This document shows, piece by piece, positions 32,673 through 41,031 of a stretch of DNA of 41,450 nucleotides; position 1 is the stretch's first letter, and each line of letters opens with the position of its first letter. Below the pieces are notes generated by a model. It ran no database searches, was not told the DNA's origin, and was given only the letters and a program-made list of their open reading frames with translations. This stretch comes from 40-80 sp964503665 (lineage in GTDB: Bacteria > Bacteroidota > Bacteroidia > Flavobacteriales_D > Crocinitomicaceae). A program made the translations under genes and the position numbers. Location: the NCBI GenBank assembly GCA_964503665.1, contig CAZDAR010000020.1, positions 1-41,450 of the forward strand, given 5' to 3'.

Positions 32673-33587
32673 GTGTCTAAAACTACAAAATTCTATTCAA
32701 AAATCGCCCTTGCAATTAAGATTACGGCCGCAATCATTTTTATGTGGGTTCTTGTGAAGCAGCGATTTGTCATCAAAGAAATTAATTTTGACAGTATTTC
32801 TGAATTTAAAATAAGTCTCTTCCTAATCGTTCTCCTGCTAACACCACTCAATTGGTATTTCGAATATTTAAAATGGAAGTACACGCTAAAAACACTCAAT
32901 TGCTATTCAAAAAAAGAAAGTGCTGAATCATTTTTAAGTGGTGTTTTTTCTGGATTCATTACGCCGAACTTTATCGGGAATTTTATTGGTCGTATGTTAT
33001 ACTACCCTTTTAAAACACGACCTAAAATTATCTTGTTCACACTTTTAGCAAGCTATTCTCAATTTTTCACCACGATTACAATTGGTATTGTTGCGTTGTT
33101 TTTACTTCCTTCACCTAATGCATTTTTTTCGACCACCTATAACTGGATTTTCTTGACACTTGTCATTATTGGCTGGATAGTGTATTTCTTCTTTGAAAAA
33201 CTAAATCTTCAAAGAATTAATGCGTTATCATTCTTTCGACATTTCAATAATTATCAATCAAATGCACGATTAAAATGGCAATTCATTATCTTCAACTTTA
33301 TTCGATATGCTATATTCTCAGTACAATATTTACTGATGCTTAATGTTTTTCAAGTGGATTTTGACACCAGTTTGTACAGCTACATCTTATTGATTTATTT
33401 GTGGAGTACTTTAATACCAAATTTCATCTGGGGGAAGTTATTCCTGAGAGAAAGTGTCGCATTGGTTATTTTATTGCCTATTATTGACAATGCGAGCATT
33501 ATTTTGATTGCCACATTCTCATTATCCATTATCAATCAAATTATTCCGGCCATTATAGGAATTCCCTATTTAATGAAAAAGAAATAA
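32673..33587 (+). CDS. Flippase-like integral membrane protein (LPG synthase TM / UPF0104-like)
   Basis: 304 aa with about eight hydrophobic helices. The start is a GTG at 32673; no ATG is better placed. The lysylphosphatidylglycerol-synthase-like membrane family is suggested by YFEYLKWKYTLKTLN, GVFSGFITPNFIGNFIGRM and the later LLIYLWSTLIPNFIWGKLFLRES with a charged segment between helices. Such proteins act in lipid transfer across the membrane or as unknown envelope proteins. It is followed after one base by a glycosyltransferase gene, which suggests work on a lipid-linked sugar. Confidence 0.8.
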   Translation: MSKTTKFYSKIALAIKITAAIIFMWVLVKQRFVIKEINFDSISEFKISLFLIVLLLTPLNWYFEYLKWKYTLKTLNCYSKKESAESFLSGVFSGFITPNFIGNFIGRMLYYPFKTRPKIILFTLLASYSQFFTTITIGIVALFLLPSPNAFFSTTYNWIFLTLVIIGWIVYFFFEKLNLQRINALSFFRHFNNYQSNARLKWQFIIFNFIRYAIFSVQYLLMLNVFQVDFDTSLYSYILLIYLWSTLIPNFIWGKLFLRESVALVILLPIIDNASIILIATFSLSIINQIIPAIIGIPYLMKKK

Positions 33588-33588
33588 T

Positions 33589-34647
33589 ATGAGTAGCTTC
33601 TTCATTTTCTTTACCACTTTTACCGTCATCATTTTAGTGGGACAGTTATCTTTACACATTAAATCAACTAAAGAAAATAATCTACTCCCCCACTTAACCG
33701 TCATTATTCCTTTTCGAAATGAAGCGAGAAATTTGACTTTATTACTTCGTTCTATTGCTCTTCAACACCAACTACCTATTAAATTCATCTTTGTCAATGA
33801 CCATTCTGATGATGCATCCGTTGCAACTTTGGAAAATAGTATAACTGATTTTGAATACGAGATACTCCATTTAGAAGATGAGCATGGAAAGAAAGCAGCA
33901 CTAAAAAAAGGAATTCTAACTGCGACTACCGATTATATCTTAACCTTGGATGCAGATGTTCAACTTCCAGAGAGCTATTTTAAAGCATTATCTGAAATTC
34001 AATTAGGCGATGCCCACATTCTTCCAGTACGCATCCAAAACAAGCCCTTTAGTGGCTTTTTCAACCTAGATTACTATTACTTGTTTATACTTAATAATGG
34101 ATTGCATTTCTTAAAACGTCCTTTTGTTGCAAGCGGTGCAAATTTTTTATTCAAGAAATCGATTTATGAAGATTTTGTAGCACAAGATCTTCACCAATCA
34201 GTGAGCAGTGGAGATGACCACTATTTTTTAAGCTATTTCGTAAAAAATAAAAAGGAAGTTCAATTATCAACGGATGAAGCTATTTGTGTTGACTCCACTA
34301 TTCCAAGTTCCTTTGTAGATATTTTACAACAACGTGTTCGTTGGATTAAAAAGAGTTCTTCATTTTTAAGCGTTTCTGCATTACTGATGGCCTTTATAGG
34401 AATCATTTACCATTGGGGCATTATCGCTTTAATATTAATTTATCCGAACAAAGTGGTTGAATTACTCCTCACCAAAATCGCTTTTGACAGTATCATTCTC
34501 TATCCTTATTTGATAAAAATAGGGGAGCGTTTTTCGCTGGTTCAAATGGCTATTTTTTCGTTGATTTATCCTTTCTGGATGCTCTTTGTGGGGATTTTAA
34601 CTGTCTTTATGCGCCCTCAGTGGAAAGGAAGAAAGGTACAGTTTTGA
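33589..34647 (+). CDS. Membrane-bound family 2 glycosyltransferase
   Basis: 352 aa. One N-terminal membrane helix, then a GT-A domain, then two or three helices at the C-terminus. Motifs are VIIPFRNEARNL (39-50), VNDHSDD (69-75), the metal-binding DAD (121-123), GDD (208-210) and QQRVRW (247-252). This set is typical of processive GT2 enzymes that make polysaccharides or glycolipids on the cytoplasmic face. The acceptor cannot be told. It follows the flippase-like gene by one base and is part of the same unit. Confidence 0.93.
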   Translation: MSSFFIFFTTFTVIILVGQLSLHIKSTKENNLLPHLTVIIPFRNEARNLTLLLRSIALQHQLPIKFIFVNDHSDDASVATLENSITDFEYEILHLEDEHGKKAALKKGILTATTDYILTLDADVQLPESYFKALSEIQLGDAHILPVRIQNKPFSGFFNLDYYYLFILNNGLHFLKRPFVASGANFLFKKSIYEDFVAQDLHQSVSSGDDHYFLSYFVKNKKEVQLSTDEAICVDSTIPSSFVDILQQRVRWIKKSSSFLSVSALLMAFIGIIYHWGIIALILIYPNKVVELLLTKIAFDSIILYPYLIKIGERFSLVQMAIFSLIYPFWMLFVGILTVFMRPQWKGRKVQF

Positions 34648-34652
34648 AAAAA

Positions 34653-34730
34653 AATTACTCATTAAACAAAAGGCTAGACTAATTCTTGAATAATATCAAG
34701 AGCTTTGTGAATAGTGTTTAATGAGTAATT
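34653..34730. repeat. 16-bp perfect inverted repeat with an inner hairpin
   Basis: AATTACTCATTAAACA (34653-34668) and TGTTTAATGAGTAATT (34715-34730) are exact reverse complements. In the loop, TCTTGA-ATAATA-TCAAGA (34684-34701) forms a second hairpin. It begins 5 bases after the glycosyltransferase stop. It is not followed by a T-run, so a simple terminator is unlikely. It may be a small element, a structured RNA or an mRNA-stabilising 3' end. Confidence 0.6.
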
Positions 34731-34755
34731 CTAATATATAATTATCTATTACTCT

Positions 34756-34778
34756 TTACTCTCTTTTTAAGAGAGTAA
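34756..34778. repeat. 23-base hairpin TTACTCTCTT-TTT-AAGAGAGTAA
   Basis: Ten perfect base pairs with a 3-base loop, in the 175-base gap between the glycosyltransferase and DUF2795 genes. It may serve as terminator or processing site for the convergent transcripts, although neither strand has a clean T-run after it. Confidence 0.55.
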
Positions 34779-34822
34779 CTTCGCTAAAAATAGTAAAGCG
34801 ACCGTGTAAACTGATTTAATTT

Positions 34823-35044
34823 TTAATATTCATCTTCGTTGAAGAGGAAATCATCTTTAGAAGGATAATCCGGCCATATTTCTTCAATACTTTCGTAAGC
34901 CTCGCCTTCATCTTCTAAGTCTTGCAAATTTTCAACTACTTCAAGAGGAGCTCCTGTTCTAATTGCAAAATCAATCAACTCATCTTTTGTTGCCGGCCAA
35001 GGCGCATCTTCTAAATAGGAAGCTAATTCAAGTGTCCAATACAT
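34823..35044 (-). CDS. DUF2795 family protein
   Basis: 73 aa, very acidic. It begins MYWTLELASYLEDAPWPATK and continues DELIDFAIRTGAPLEVVENLQDL, the DUF2795 pattern; the tail is rich in Asp and Glu. The function is unknown. The promoter lies at 35068-35097. It stands alone, downstream of the convergent glycosyltransferase. Confidence 0.88.
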   Translation of the reverse strand: MYWTLELASYLEDAPWPATKDELIDFAIRTGAPLEVVENLQDLEDEGEAYESIEEIWPDYPSKDDFLFNEDEY

Positions 35045-35067
35045 ACGCTTATTTTTTAATCTTTGCG

Positions 35068-35097
35068 CAAAAATAGTTTTATTTTGAAAAATTACAA
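35068..35097 (-). promoter_or_regulatory. Consensus Bacteroidota promoter of the DUF2795 gene
   Basis: On the minus strand TTG, 19 bases, then TATTTTTG, an exact fit to TTG-N19-TAnnTTTG. The leader is about 17 bases. Confidence 0.7.
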
Positions 35098-35151
35098 GCC
35101 TTTGATTGAAAAGAATTAATAAACAAATACAAGACTCTCATTATTAGATAT

Positions 35152-35595
35152 TTATAAATATCTAAATTTCATCACTACGAACGTATTTTTACTTACCATT
35201 ATTTTAAAGTCATCAAGCTTAGGGCGACTCCAACCTGAAAGATAATAATTCGAAAATGCAAAACCTTCTTGAGGCAGAATTCTATAATCCATTTTTCCGT
35301 TGTTGTTTTCATCATCAAGCATCGCAAAGCCGTAAACGCCACCTTCAATAGTAATCGTGTGCTCTAAATATTGATTTTTAACATCGTTTTTGGGTATATA
35401 TATTTGTTTAAAAGGTTTCTCTGCTTTAAAAGTCGTTTCATCTTTATAAAATTGAAGTTGAATTTGACCTTTAGAATTCCGAATATTGGTCATTTTAAAC
35501 TTAACCGTATAGACTCGTGCTTGTCTCATGCCTAAGAAGAAGAATCCAAGCATAAATAGAACTATAAAACGGGAGCTTAACTGAATGATTTTCAT
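35152..35595 (-). CDS. DUF2141 family secreted or membrane-anchored protein
   Basis: 147 aa. An N-terminal hydrophobic segment (about 8-23) acts as signal or anchor. The DUF2141 beta domain follows: VKFKMTNIRNSKGQIQLQFY, then GGVYGFAMLDDENNNGKMDY, GFAFSNYYLSG, and a Phe-rich end. The DENNNGKMD loop is the conserved part. The function is unknown. It lies 23 bases after the adenosyltransferase gene stop and is probably read with it. Confidence 0.9.
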   Translation of the reverse strand: MKIIQLSSRFIVLFMLGFFFLGMRQARVYTVKFKMTNIRNSKGQIQLQFYKDETTFKAEKPFKQIYIPKNDVKNQYLEHTITIEGGVYGFAMLDDENNNGKMDYRILPQEGFAFSNYYLSGWSRPKLDDFKIMVSKNTFVVMKFRYL

Positions 35596-35618
35596 ATTAT
35601 GATTTAGTATATAATCGA

Positions 35619-36176
35619 TTATTTTTCCATTTTAGGAATCCAAGCAATTTCCTTTGCTTTTAACTTCATTGTCATGTAACGAGATAAAACAAACAAATAA
35701 TCGCTCAAGCGGTTCAAATACGGTAAAATATTTTCATCTAAGGGTGTTTCTTCATCTGCTACACCCACTACTAAACGTTCTGCTCTTCGGCATATTGTTC
35801 GCGCCACGTGACAAAAAGAAATGGTTAGATGCCCCCCAGGAAGAACAAATTTTCTTAACGGCTCCAATTGACTGTCCATTTCATCAATCTTCTCTTCTAA
35901 ATAAGTAATGTCACTAGGGAAAAGTGGTGGTAAAGGCATTTTATTTTTCTCTGGATCTGCTGCAAGGTTTGACCCAATGGTGAACAGTCGATCTTGAATA
36001 ACTAAAATTTGTTCGACAACACTTTCATCGTCAATTGAATCTCGTATCAATCCAATATGTGAATTTAATTCATCCACTGTACCATACGACTCAATTCGCA
36101 ATGAATGCTTGGAAACACGTGTCCCGCCAATTAAACTTGTTTTTCCTTTATCTCCTCCTTTTGTATATATTTTCAT
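35619..36176 (-). CDS. Cob(I)yrinic acid a,c-diamide adenosyltransferase, PduO type
   Basis: 185 aa. It makes adenosylcobalamin from ATP and reduced cobalamin. The signature KIYTKGGDKGKTSLIGG at the N-terminus and the late HVARTICRRAERLVVGVAD with RLSDYLFVLSRY are diagnostic. Length is normal. No B12 synthesis genes are in the window, so it serves salvage of imported cobamide. Its ATG overlaps the stop of the methyltransferase-like gene by 4 bases (ATGA), a coupled pair seen in other Bacteroidota. Confidence 0.96.
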   Translation of the reverse strand: MKIYTKGGDKGKTSLIGGTRVSKHSLRIESYGTVDELNSHIGLIRDSIDDESVVEQILVIQDRLFTIGSNLAADPEKNKMPLPPLFPSDITYLEEKIDEMDSQLEPLRKFVLPGGHLTISFCHVARTICRRAERLVVGVADEETPLDENILPYLNRLSDYLFVLSRYMTMKLKAKEIAWIPKMEK

Positions 36177-36949
36177 AATAAACTTTTTAAAATGTTTTTT
36201 AGCCGAACCACAAAATGTTGCTTGTCTTGATGATGCCGTTTCATCACTATTCCAAATTTAAATAAATCAAGTGACAAATGATAGTGATTATCTAAAATTA
36301 TTTCATTCCAAGCAAATACCATGCTACTACTCCATCGAATATCATCTAAAATAAAAATCGTTTCATCGTGACTGTTCTTTTCAAGTAGATTTAAATAGTT
36401 TCTTAACGCTTCCCCATCGTGATGTCCATCAATAAAAATAAGGTCATAAATAGTCGAATCATTTTCTATAAAATGTTGAAAGGTGTCATTTACAAATACT
36501 ACTTTTGTCGTTGTTTCAGGGAAATATTTCTTTGCAAACTGTTGGGTTATTGGGCACGCATCTACCGTCACCACCTTTTCACTATTGTACGTTAATGCAA
36601 AAGTCCCGACTCCTAGAGACGTTCCCAATTCAAGTACATTTTTAGGCTTATAATATCCTGACAGTTGACTCAAAACTTGTAAAAACACACCTTTTGTCGC
36701 TGCACTTTTATATACTTCATTCACTTTGCGATTCGTCTGTAGTTTTCGAGATCCAGCACCAAAATCTTTCATTTCAAAAGAAGAAGTATCCAATTTCAAA
36801 CCTTTTTGCTGTTTCTTACGTTCTCTTAGAAATAAATCGTTCAACTTTAACGTTAAACACTTATCTTTAAAGTCGTAAACAAACGGCGAATGAAAAGCGT
36901 GTCTCCCTTTGGAATTGCACACATATTTTATATATTCGCTCACTACCAT
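36173..36949 (-). CDS. O-methyltransferase-like class I SAM-dependent enzyme
   Basis: 258 aa. The N-terminus is basic with HAFHSPFVYDF. The SAM core has VLELGTSLGVGTFAL (motif I), VVTVDACP, YDLIFIDGHHDGEALRNYL and ETIFILDDIRWSSSM, as in the catechol O-methyltransferase-like group with a metal-binding DD. The substrate is not known. It overlaps the adenosyltransferase gene by 4 bases. The divergent DUF4301 gene starts 34 bases away, so both promoters share a very short space. Confidence 0.88.
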   Translation of the reverse strand: MVVSEYIKYVCNSKGRHAFHSPFVYDFKDKCLTLKLNDLFLRERKKQQKGLKLDTSSFEMKDFGAGSRKLQTNRKVNEVYKSAATKGVFLQVLSQLSGYYKPKNVLELGTSLGVGTFALTYNSEKVVTVDACPITQQFAKKYFPETTTKVVFVNDTFQHFIENDSTIYDLIFIDGHHDGEALRNYLNLLEKNSHDETIFILDDIRWSSSMVFAWNEIILDNHYHLSLDLFKFGIVMKRHHQDKQHFVVRLKNILKSLL

Positions 36950-36983
36950 ATTGAAAACAAAAGTAATGTAATTTAGCTACATA

Positions 36984-38393
36984 ATGAATAGTCAAATCTC
37001 TGAAAATACAGTTATAGAAACACAACGGAAACGCTCATTTACCGCACCTGCAAAATTAGACATTGTTGCGAATTGTAAAATAGGAAAAGGGATATTAAAA
37101 TTTCCTGAAATTGCCAAAAACAACTTCATTGAACTGTATAATAATACCAATCCTACAACGACCTTTTTTATTCCAGCATCAGGCGCTGGTTCAAGAATGT
37201 TTGAATTCTTATTCAACTTTTTAACTGCACCAGATGACGAAAATCAAAGCAAAGTGGAGCGCTTCATCAATCACTTTGATGATTTTGCTTTTTCAAAGAG
37301 AGTAAATCCTGAAGTTTTACATTCGCTGAAAAGTGGAAAAATATCACTTGAAATTTTTATCGACTATCTACTTACAAATAATGGTGGGCTTAATTTTGGG
37401 CTTTTACCCAAAGGACTAATTCCTTTTCATCGGATTGGCCCTTTTATTTTAACTCCTTTTCAAAGTCACATTATACAAGGAATGGAAATTACGCAAGGTT
37501 CCCCTAATTTTCATTTCACTATAAATAAACATTTTCAAAAAGCAATTGAACAAGAACAAAAGAACATTGAAAATTTAACGGCTAAAACAGCTCAAATTTA
37601 CTATTCCGTTCAGGAGCCAAAAACAGATTCCTATATTTTCGATGAACAACAAGAATTGGTATTAGATAAGGAGAAAAACCCTTTGAAAAGACCTGCAGGT
37701 CACGGTGCGCTTTTAGAAAATTTATCGACCATCAAAAGTGATGTTATTTTCGTGAAGAACATTGATAATCTTCAACACTTTAATAAAAGTGACCGCACCA
37801 AAGAAACATTTCAATTTATCGGAGGTCTATTAATTGCTGTTGATGCAGAACGAAATCAACTTCTCTCCGATTTTTCATTAGAGAAATTCCATATTTTCAA
37901 TACTAAATACGAAATCTTATTACCTGAAGAATTGAATGATTTGTCAGAAGAACAAATTAAATCCATTCTGAATTTACCGATACGTATTTGTGGTATGGTG
38001 AAAAATGAAGGCGAACCTGGGGGCGGTCCATTTTGGCTCAAATCAAATGGTATCTCCCGTAAACAAATCATAGAAAAAGTACAAATCAGCACAACCGACA
38101 AACAATACAACTTACTGATTAATAGCACCCATTTCAATCCTGTCATCATGGCTTTAAGGAATGCTGATAAAGATGGAAATCCTTTTGATTTAAATCAATT
38201 AGTAGATGAAAATCAATATTTGCGAGCTAAAAAGTCCTACAAAGGACGAAAAATATTTTTCACAGAAAGACCAGGCTTATGGAATGGAAGTATGCATAAT
38301 TGGTTATCCATATTCGTGGAAATTCCTCCAGAAACTTTCAGCCCTGTAAAAACTATTTTAGACTTATTAAAACCTATTCATAAGGAAAGTTAA
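36984..38393 (+). CDS. DUF4301 protein, nucleotidyltransferase-like
   Basis: 469 aa. The TTFFIPASGAGSRMFEFLF stretch (about 56-74) resembles the G-x-G-x-R nucleotide-binding loop of sugar-1-phosphate nucleotidyltransferases, and KRPAGHGALLENL (about 235) fits the second part of such a site. The C-terminal half has GEPGGGPFWLK and FFTERPGLWNGSMHNWLSIF, typical for DUF4301. Family function is not established; a nucleotide-sugar role is an inference. It is a single-gene unit. Confidence 0.85.
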   Translation: MNSQISENTVIETQRKRSFTAPAKLDIVANCKIGKGILKFPEIAKNNFIELYNNTNPTTTFFIPASGAGSRMFEFLFNFLTAPDDENQSKVERFINHFDDFAFSKRVNPEVLHSLKSGKISLEIFIDYLLTNNGGLNFGLLPKGLIPFHRIGPFILTPFQSHIIQGMEITQGSPNFHFTINKHFQKAIEQEQKNIENLTAKTAQIYYSVQEPKTDSYIFDEQQELVLDKEKNPLKRPAGHGALLENLSTIKSDVIFVKNIDNLQHFNKSDRTKETFQFIGGLLIAVDAERNQLLSDFSLEKFHIFNTKYEILLPEELNDLSEEQIKSILNLPIRICGMVKNEGEPGGGPFWLKSNGISRKQIIEKVQISTTDKQYNLLINSTHFNPVIMALRNADKDGNPFDLNQLVDENQYLRAKKSYKGRKIFFTERPGLWNGSMHNWLSIFVEIPPETFSPVKTILDLLKPIHKES

Positions 38394-38452
38394 TCTATTA
38401 ATAAAAATTGATTTTAATAGGATAGAAGTTCTTCTACTAAAGCTATGTAACT

Positions 38453-38488
38453 AAAGTAGCTGTATGGCTAAAGCAAACTAGCTACTTT
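38453..38488. promoter_or_regulatory. Inverted repeat AAAGTAGCT-N18-AGCTACTTT over the thioredoxin promoter
   Basis: Perfect 9-base arms at 38453-38461 and 38480-38488. The right arm overlaps the -7 box TACTTTTG at 38483-38490 and the left arm lies at the -33 distance. A dimeric regulator bound here would cover the promoter. Confidence 0.5.
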
Positions 38489-38490
38489 TG
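38483..38490 (+). promoter_or_regulatory. Promoter -7 box TACTTTTG of the thioredoxin transcript
   Basis: Exact TAnnTTTG match, about 5 bases before a small ORF (38495) and about 95 bases before the thioredoxin ATG. Confidence 0.55.
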
Positions 38491-38494
38491 TAGT

Positions 38495-38563
38495 ATGAAA
38501 AAAAACATATCCCCCAATAAATTGATTTATTTCAAATCGGGAGATGTGATAAAACAGAGCTAA
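38495..38563 (+). CDS. Possible 22-codon leader ORF before the thioredoxin gene
   Basis: It begins with ATG right after the predicted transcription start and encodes MKKNISPNKLIYFKSGDVIK plus two more residues. Inside it, AATAAAT-TG-ATTTATT and the outer ACAT(A)TCCC / GGGA(G)ATGT arms can form a long hairpin. The stop lies 22 bases before the thioredoxin ATG. It may be a leader peptide or just an open stretch in a structured leader. Confidence 0.3.
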   Translation: MKKNISPNKLIYFKSGDVIKQS

Positions 38564-38585
38564 TTACCTTTTAAATTAAACACAT

Positions 38586-38879
38586 ATGACTTTTAATGAA
38601 ATTATCAATCAGGATAAACCCGTATTAGTAGATTTCTCCGCAGCATGGTGTGGACCTTGTAAAATGATGGTACCAATATTAGATGATCTCAAAAAACGTG
38701 TGGGTGATACAGCAGGTATTATAAAAATAGACGTTGATCAAAACCCTGCAGCAGCAGCATCTTATCAAATTCGTGGTGTACCAACACTTATCATATTTAA
38801 GAATGGAAAGATTCTATGGAGACAATCGGGAGTTATACAAGCTAATGAGCTAGAAAGTCTACTGAAACAGCATATGTAA
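38586..38879 (+). CDS. trxA: Thioredoxin
   Basis: 97 aa. The redox centre is W21-C22-G23-P24-C25 in FSAAWCGPCKMM, and the cis-proline loop is RGVPTLIIFKNGK. It is a short thioredoxin that lacks the first beta strand of the 105-108 aa type, but all needed elements are there. It reduces disulfides in the cytoplasm; no signal peptide is present. Its leader contains an inverted repeat and a hairpin (38453-38563). A bidirectional terminator at 38897-38931 separates it from serS. Confidence 0.95.
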   Translation: MTFNEIINQDKPVLVDFSAAWCGPCKMMVPILDDLKKRVGDTAGIIKIDVDQNPAAAASYQIRGVPTLIIFKNGKILWRQSGVIQANELESLLKQHM

Positions 38880-38896
38880 CGAAAAAAAAATTCATA

Positions 38897-38931
38897 AAAA
38901 ATCCTCCTCTTAAAATTAAGGGAGGATTTTT
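38897..38931. terminator. Bidirectional terminator between trxA and serS
   Basis: AAAAATCCTCC (38897-38907) pairs with GGAGGATTTTT (38921-38931). Inner CTTAA and TTAAG pair too, with one bulged T. Both strands end in a T-run, suited to the two convergent genes. Confidence 0.85.
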
Positions 38932-38949
38932 AATTTGTTATAAACAGTA

Positions 38950-40224
38950 TTATCCTATCTTATCGAACTTCGTATAAGGAATCAATACTTCTGGAATTGA
39001 GATTGTTCCATCGGGATTTTGATTATTCTCTAATAAGGCAGCCACAATACGAGGTAAAGCTAAAGCCGAACCATTCAATGTATGCGCTAGCTGTGTTTTC
39101 TTATCTGCTGATTTAAAACGTAACTTTAAACGATTTGCTTGAAATGTATCAAAACGGGAAACAGAGGATACTTCTAACCATTTTTCTTGAGCCGCAGAGA
39201 ATACCTCGAAATCATAAGTTAATGCTGAAGTAAAACCTACATCGCCACCACACAAACGCAAGATACGGTAATGCAATCCCAGTTTTTCTAATAAACCTCT
39301 GACATGTTCCACCATTTCATCCAACGCTTTAGCCGTATTTTTCGGATGTTCAATACGAACAATCTCCACTTTATCAAATTGATGTAAGCGATTTAATCCA
39401 CGAACATCTTTTCCATAAGACCCTGCTTCACGACGGAAACATGGCGTATATCCTGTTATTTTAATGGAAAAATTTTCATCTGGTAAAATCACATCACGGT
39501 ACAAGTTCGTCAATGGAACCTCAGCTGTCGGAATTAAATATAAATCATCTACTGTACAATGATACATTTGCCCTTCTTTATCAGGCAATTGTCCCGTACC
39601 GTATCCACTCGCTTCGTTAACAAGAAGAGGTGGTATAATTTCTTCGTATCCTGATTTCTCAGCTTCGTCGATAAAGAATTGTATCAGTGCGCGTTGTAAC
39701 TTAGCTCCTTTTCCTTTGTAAACAGGGAAACCAGCCCCCGTAATTTTCACCCCTAATTCAAAATCAATTAAATCAAACTTTTTAGCCAATTCCCAATGCG
39801 GTAAGGCTTCACAACCAAACTCACATTTACTTCCAACTTCATCAACTACTTCATTGTCAGCTTCGCTTTTACCTTGTTTTACCAATTCATTTGGAACGTT
39901 TGGCAACGTGTACATCAATGTTTGTATTTCCGCTTCTAGTTCACTGACAATCCCTTTTAAATGACTTTCTTTTTCTTTTAAAGTGGCCGTTTTTTCCTTT
40001 AATGTATTTGCTTCTGCGTGATTCCCTTGTTTAAACAATTCGCCCACTTTTTTGGAAATAAGATTCATTTCTGCAATAATGGACTCCATTTCTGCTTTTG
40101 TTTCTCTCCAATTTTGATCTTTTCCTAAAATTTCTTCAACAGTGGCCGTCGCATCAATATTTCTTTTCTTTAAACCTTCGATTACTGCTTGTTTTTCTGA
40201 ACGAATTCGCTGTATTTCTAACAT
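38950..40224 (-). CDS. serS: Seryl-tRNA synthetase
   Basis: 424 aa class II synthetase. The N-terminal coiled-coil arm (about 25-110) binds the long variable arm of tRNA-Ser. Motif 2 is FRREAGSYGKDVRGLNRLHQF and motif 3 is NGSALALPRIVAALLENNQ; TAEVPLTNLY and CGGDVGFTSALTYDFEV are also typical. Length is normal. It lies downstream of rpmA on the same strand but behind a terminator at 40291-40323, so it is probably a separate unit. Confidence 0.98.
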   Translation of the reverse strand: MLEIQRIRSEKQAVIEGLKKRNIDATATVEEILGKDQNWRETKAEMESIIAEMNLISKKVGELFKQGNHAEANTLKEKTATLKEKESHLKGIVSELEAEIQTLMYTLPNVPNELVKQGKSEADNEVVDEVGSKCEFGCEALPHWELAKKFDLIDFELGVKITGAGFPVYKGKGAKLQRALIQFFIDEAEKSGYEEIIPPLLVNEASGYGTGQLPDKEGQMYHCTVDDLYLIPTAEVPLTNLYRDVILPDENFSIKITGYTPCFRREAGSYGKDVRGLNRLHQFDKVEIVRIEHPKNTAKALDEMVEHVRGLLEKLGLHYRILRLCGGDVGFTSALTYDFEVFSAAQEKWLEVSSVSRFDTFQANRLKLRFKSADKKTQLAHTLNGSALALPRIVAALLENNQNPDGTISIPEVLIPYTKFDKIG

Positions 40225-40290
40225 GACTTGATAAAATTTATGGCTAAATTAATAAAACAATGAAAAACACTTACAAAACTTGTAAAAATA

Positions 40291-40323
40291 AAAAACGGAT
40301 TCCGAAACTCGAAATCCGTTTTT
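40291..40323 (-). terminator. Intrinsic terminator after rpmA
   Basis: AAAAACGGATT pairs with AATCCGTTTTT, and T-runs are on both sides. It lies 18 bases after the rpmA stop. Confidence 0.85.
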
Positions 40324-40340
40324 ATATAATCGTTTAACGC

Positions 40341-40610
40341 TTAAGCTTCAGTAGTTTCAAATGGAACTATAGAAACAAACGAACGGTTATCTTTTTTCTT
40401 ACGAAATTCAACCAATCCATCCTTTAGAGCGAATAATGTATGATCTTTTCCGATACCAACATTATCACCTGGGTGATGAGCAGTACCACGTTGACGAATA
40501 ATAATATTCCCAGCAATTGCTGCTTGACCACCGAAAATTTTAACGCCTAAACGCTTGCTATGAGATTCACGACCGTTCTTAGAACTACCGGCCCCTTTTT
40601 TATGTGCCAT
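40341..40610 (-). CDS. rpmA: 50S ribosomal protein L27
   Basis: 89 aa, MAHKKGAGSSKNGRESHSKR followed by LGVKIFGGQAAIAGNIIIRQRG and VGIGKDHTLFALKDG. Its N-terminus reaches the peptidyl-transferase centre. There is no cleavable leader as found in Firmicutes. It is 41 bases after rplU in the usual rplU-rpmA pair. Confidence 0.98.
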   Translation of the reverse strand: MAHKKGAGSSKNGRESHSKRLGVKIFGGQAAIAGNIIIRQRGTAHHPGDNVGIGKDHTLFALKDGLVEFRKKKDNRSFVSIVPFETTEA

Positions 40611-40651
40611 TTTCTTTAATTTTTAATTCTTGAAATCAAGAAAGTCAATAT

Positions 40652-40963
40652 TTATAAATTTATATCAGCAATTTTGATCGCAGTAAATTGTTGTCTGTGA
40701 CCGTTGGATTTCTGATATCCTTTTCTTCTTTTCTTTTTGAAAACAATTACTTTGTTTCCTTTTACGTGCTCAAGAACTTCCACAGAAATCTTAGCTCCGG
40801 TTATAGCTGGGGCGCCTAAAGTGATTTTTCCACCGTTGTCTACTAAAAGTACTTTGTCAAAGTCTAACTTTGCTCCTACTTCTGCAGCCAATCTATGAAC
40901 ATAAACCTTTTGGTCTTTTTCAACTTTGAATTGTTGCCCTGCTATCTCTACAATTGCGTACAT
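40652..40963 (-). CDS. rplU: 50S ribosomal protein L21
   Basis: 103 aa, MYAIVEIAGQQFKVEKDQKV at the start, and KVIVFKKKRRKGYQKSNGHRQ plus FTAIKIADI at the end. It is first in the rplU-rpmA pair. A consensus promoter lies at 41002-41031. Confidence 0.98.
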   Translation of the reverse strand: MYAIVEIAGQQFKVEKDQKVYVHRLAAEVGAKLDFDKVLLVDNGGKITLGAPAITGAKISVEVLEHVKGNKVIVFKKKRRKGYQKSNGHRQQFTAIKIADINL

Positions 40964-41001
40964 ATAGCTTAGTTTAATTTATTAATTCAATTAACGAGGT
41001 G

Positions 41002-41031
41002 CAAATATATTCAATTATTTTGATTCTACAA
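41002..41031 (-). promoter_or_regulatory. Promoter of rplU-rpmA
   Basis: On the minus strand TTG, 19 bases, then TATATTTG followed by CACC, an exact consensus fit. The leader is about 32 bases. Confidence 0.7.
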
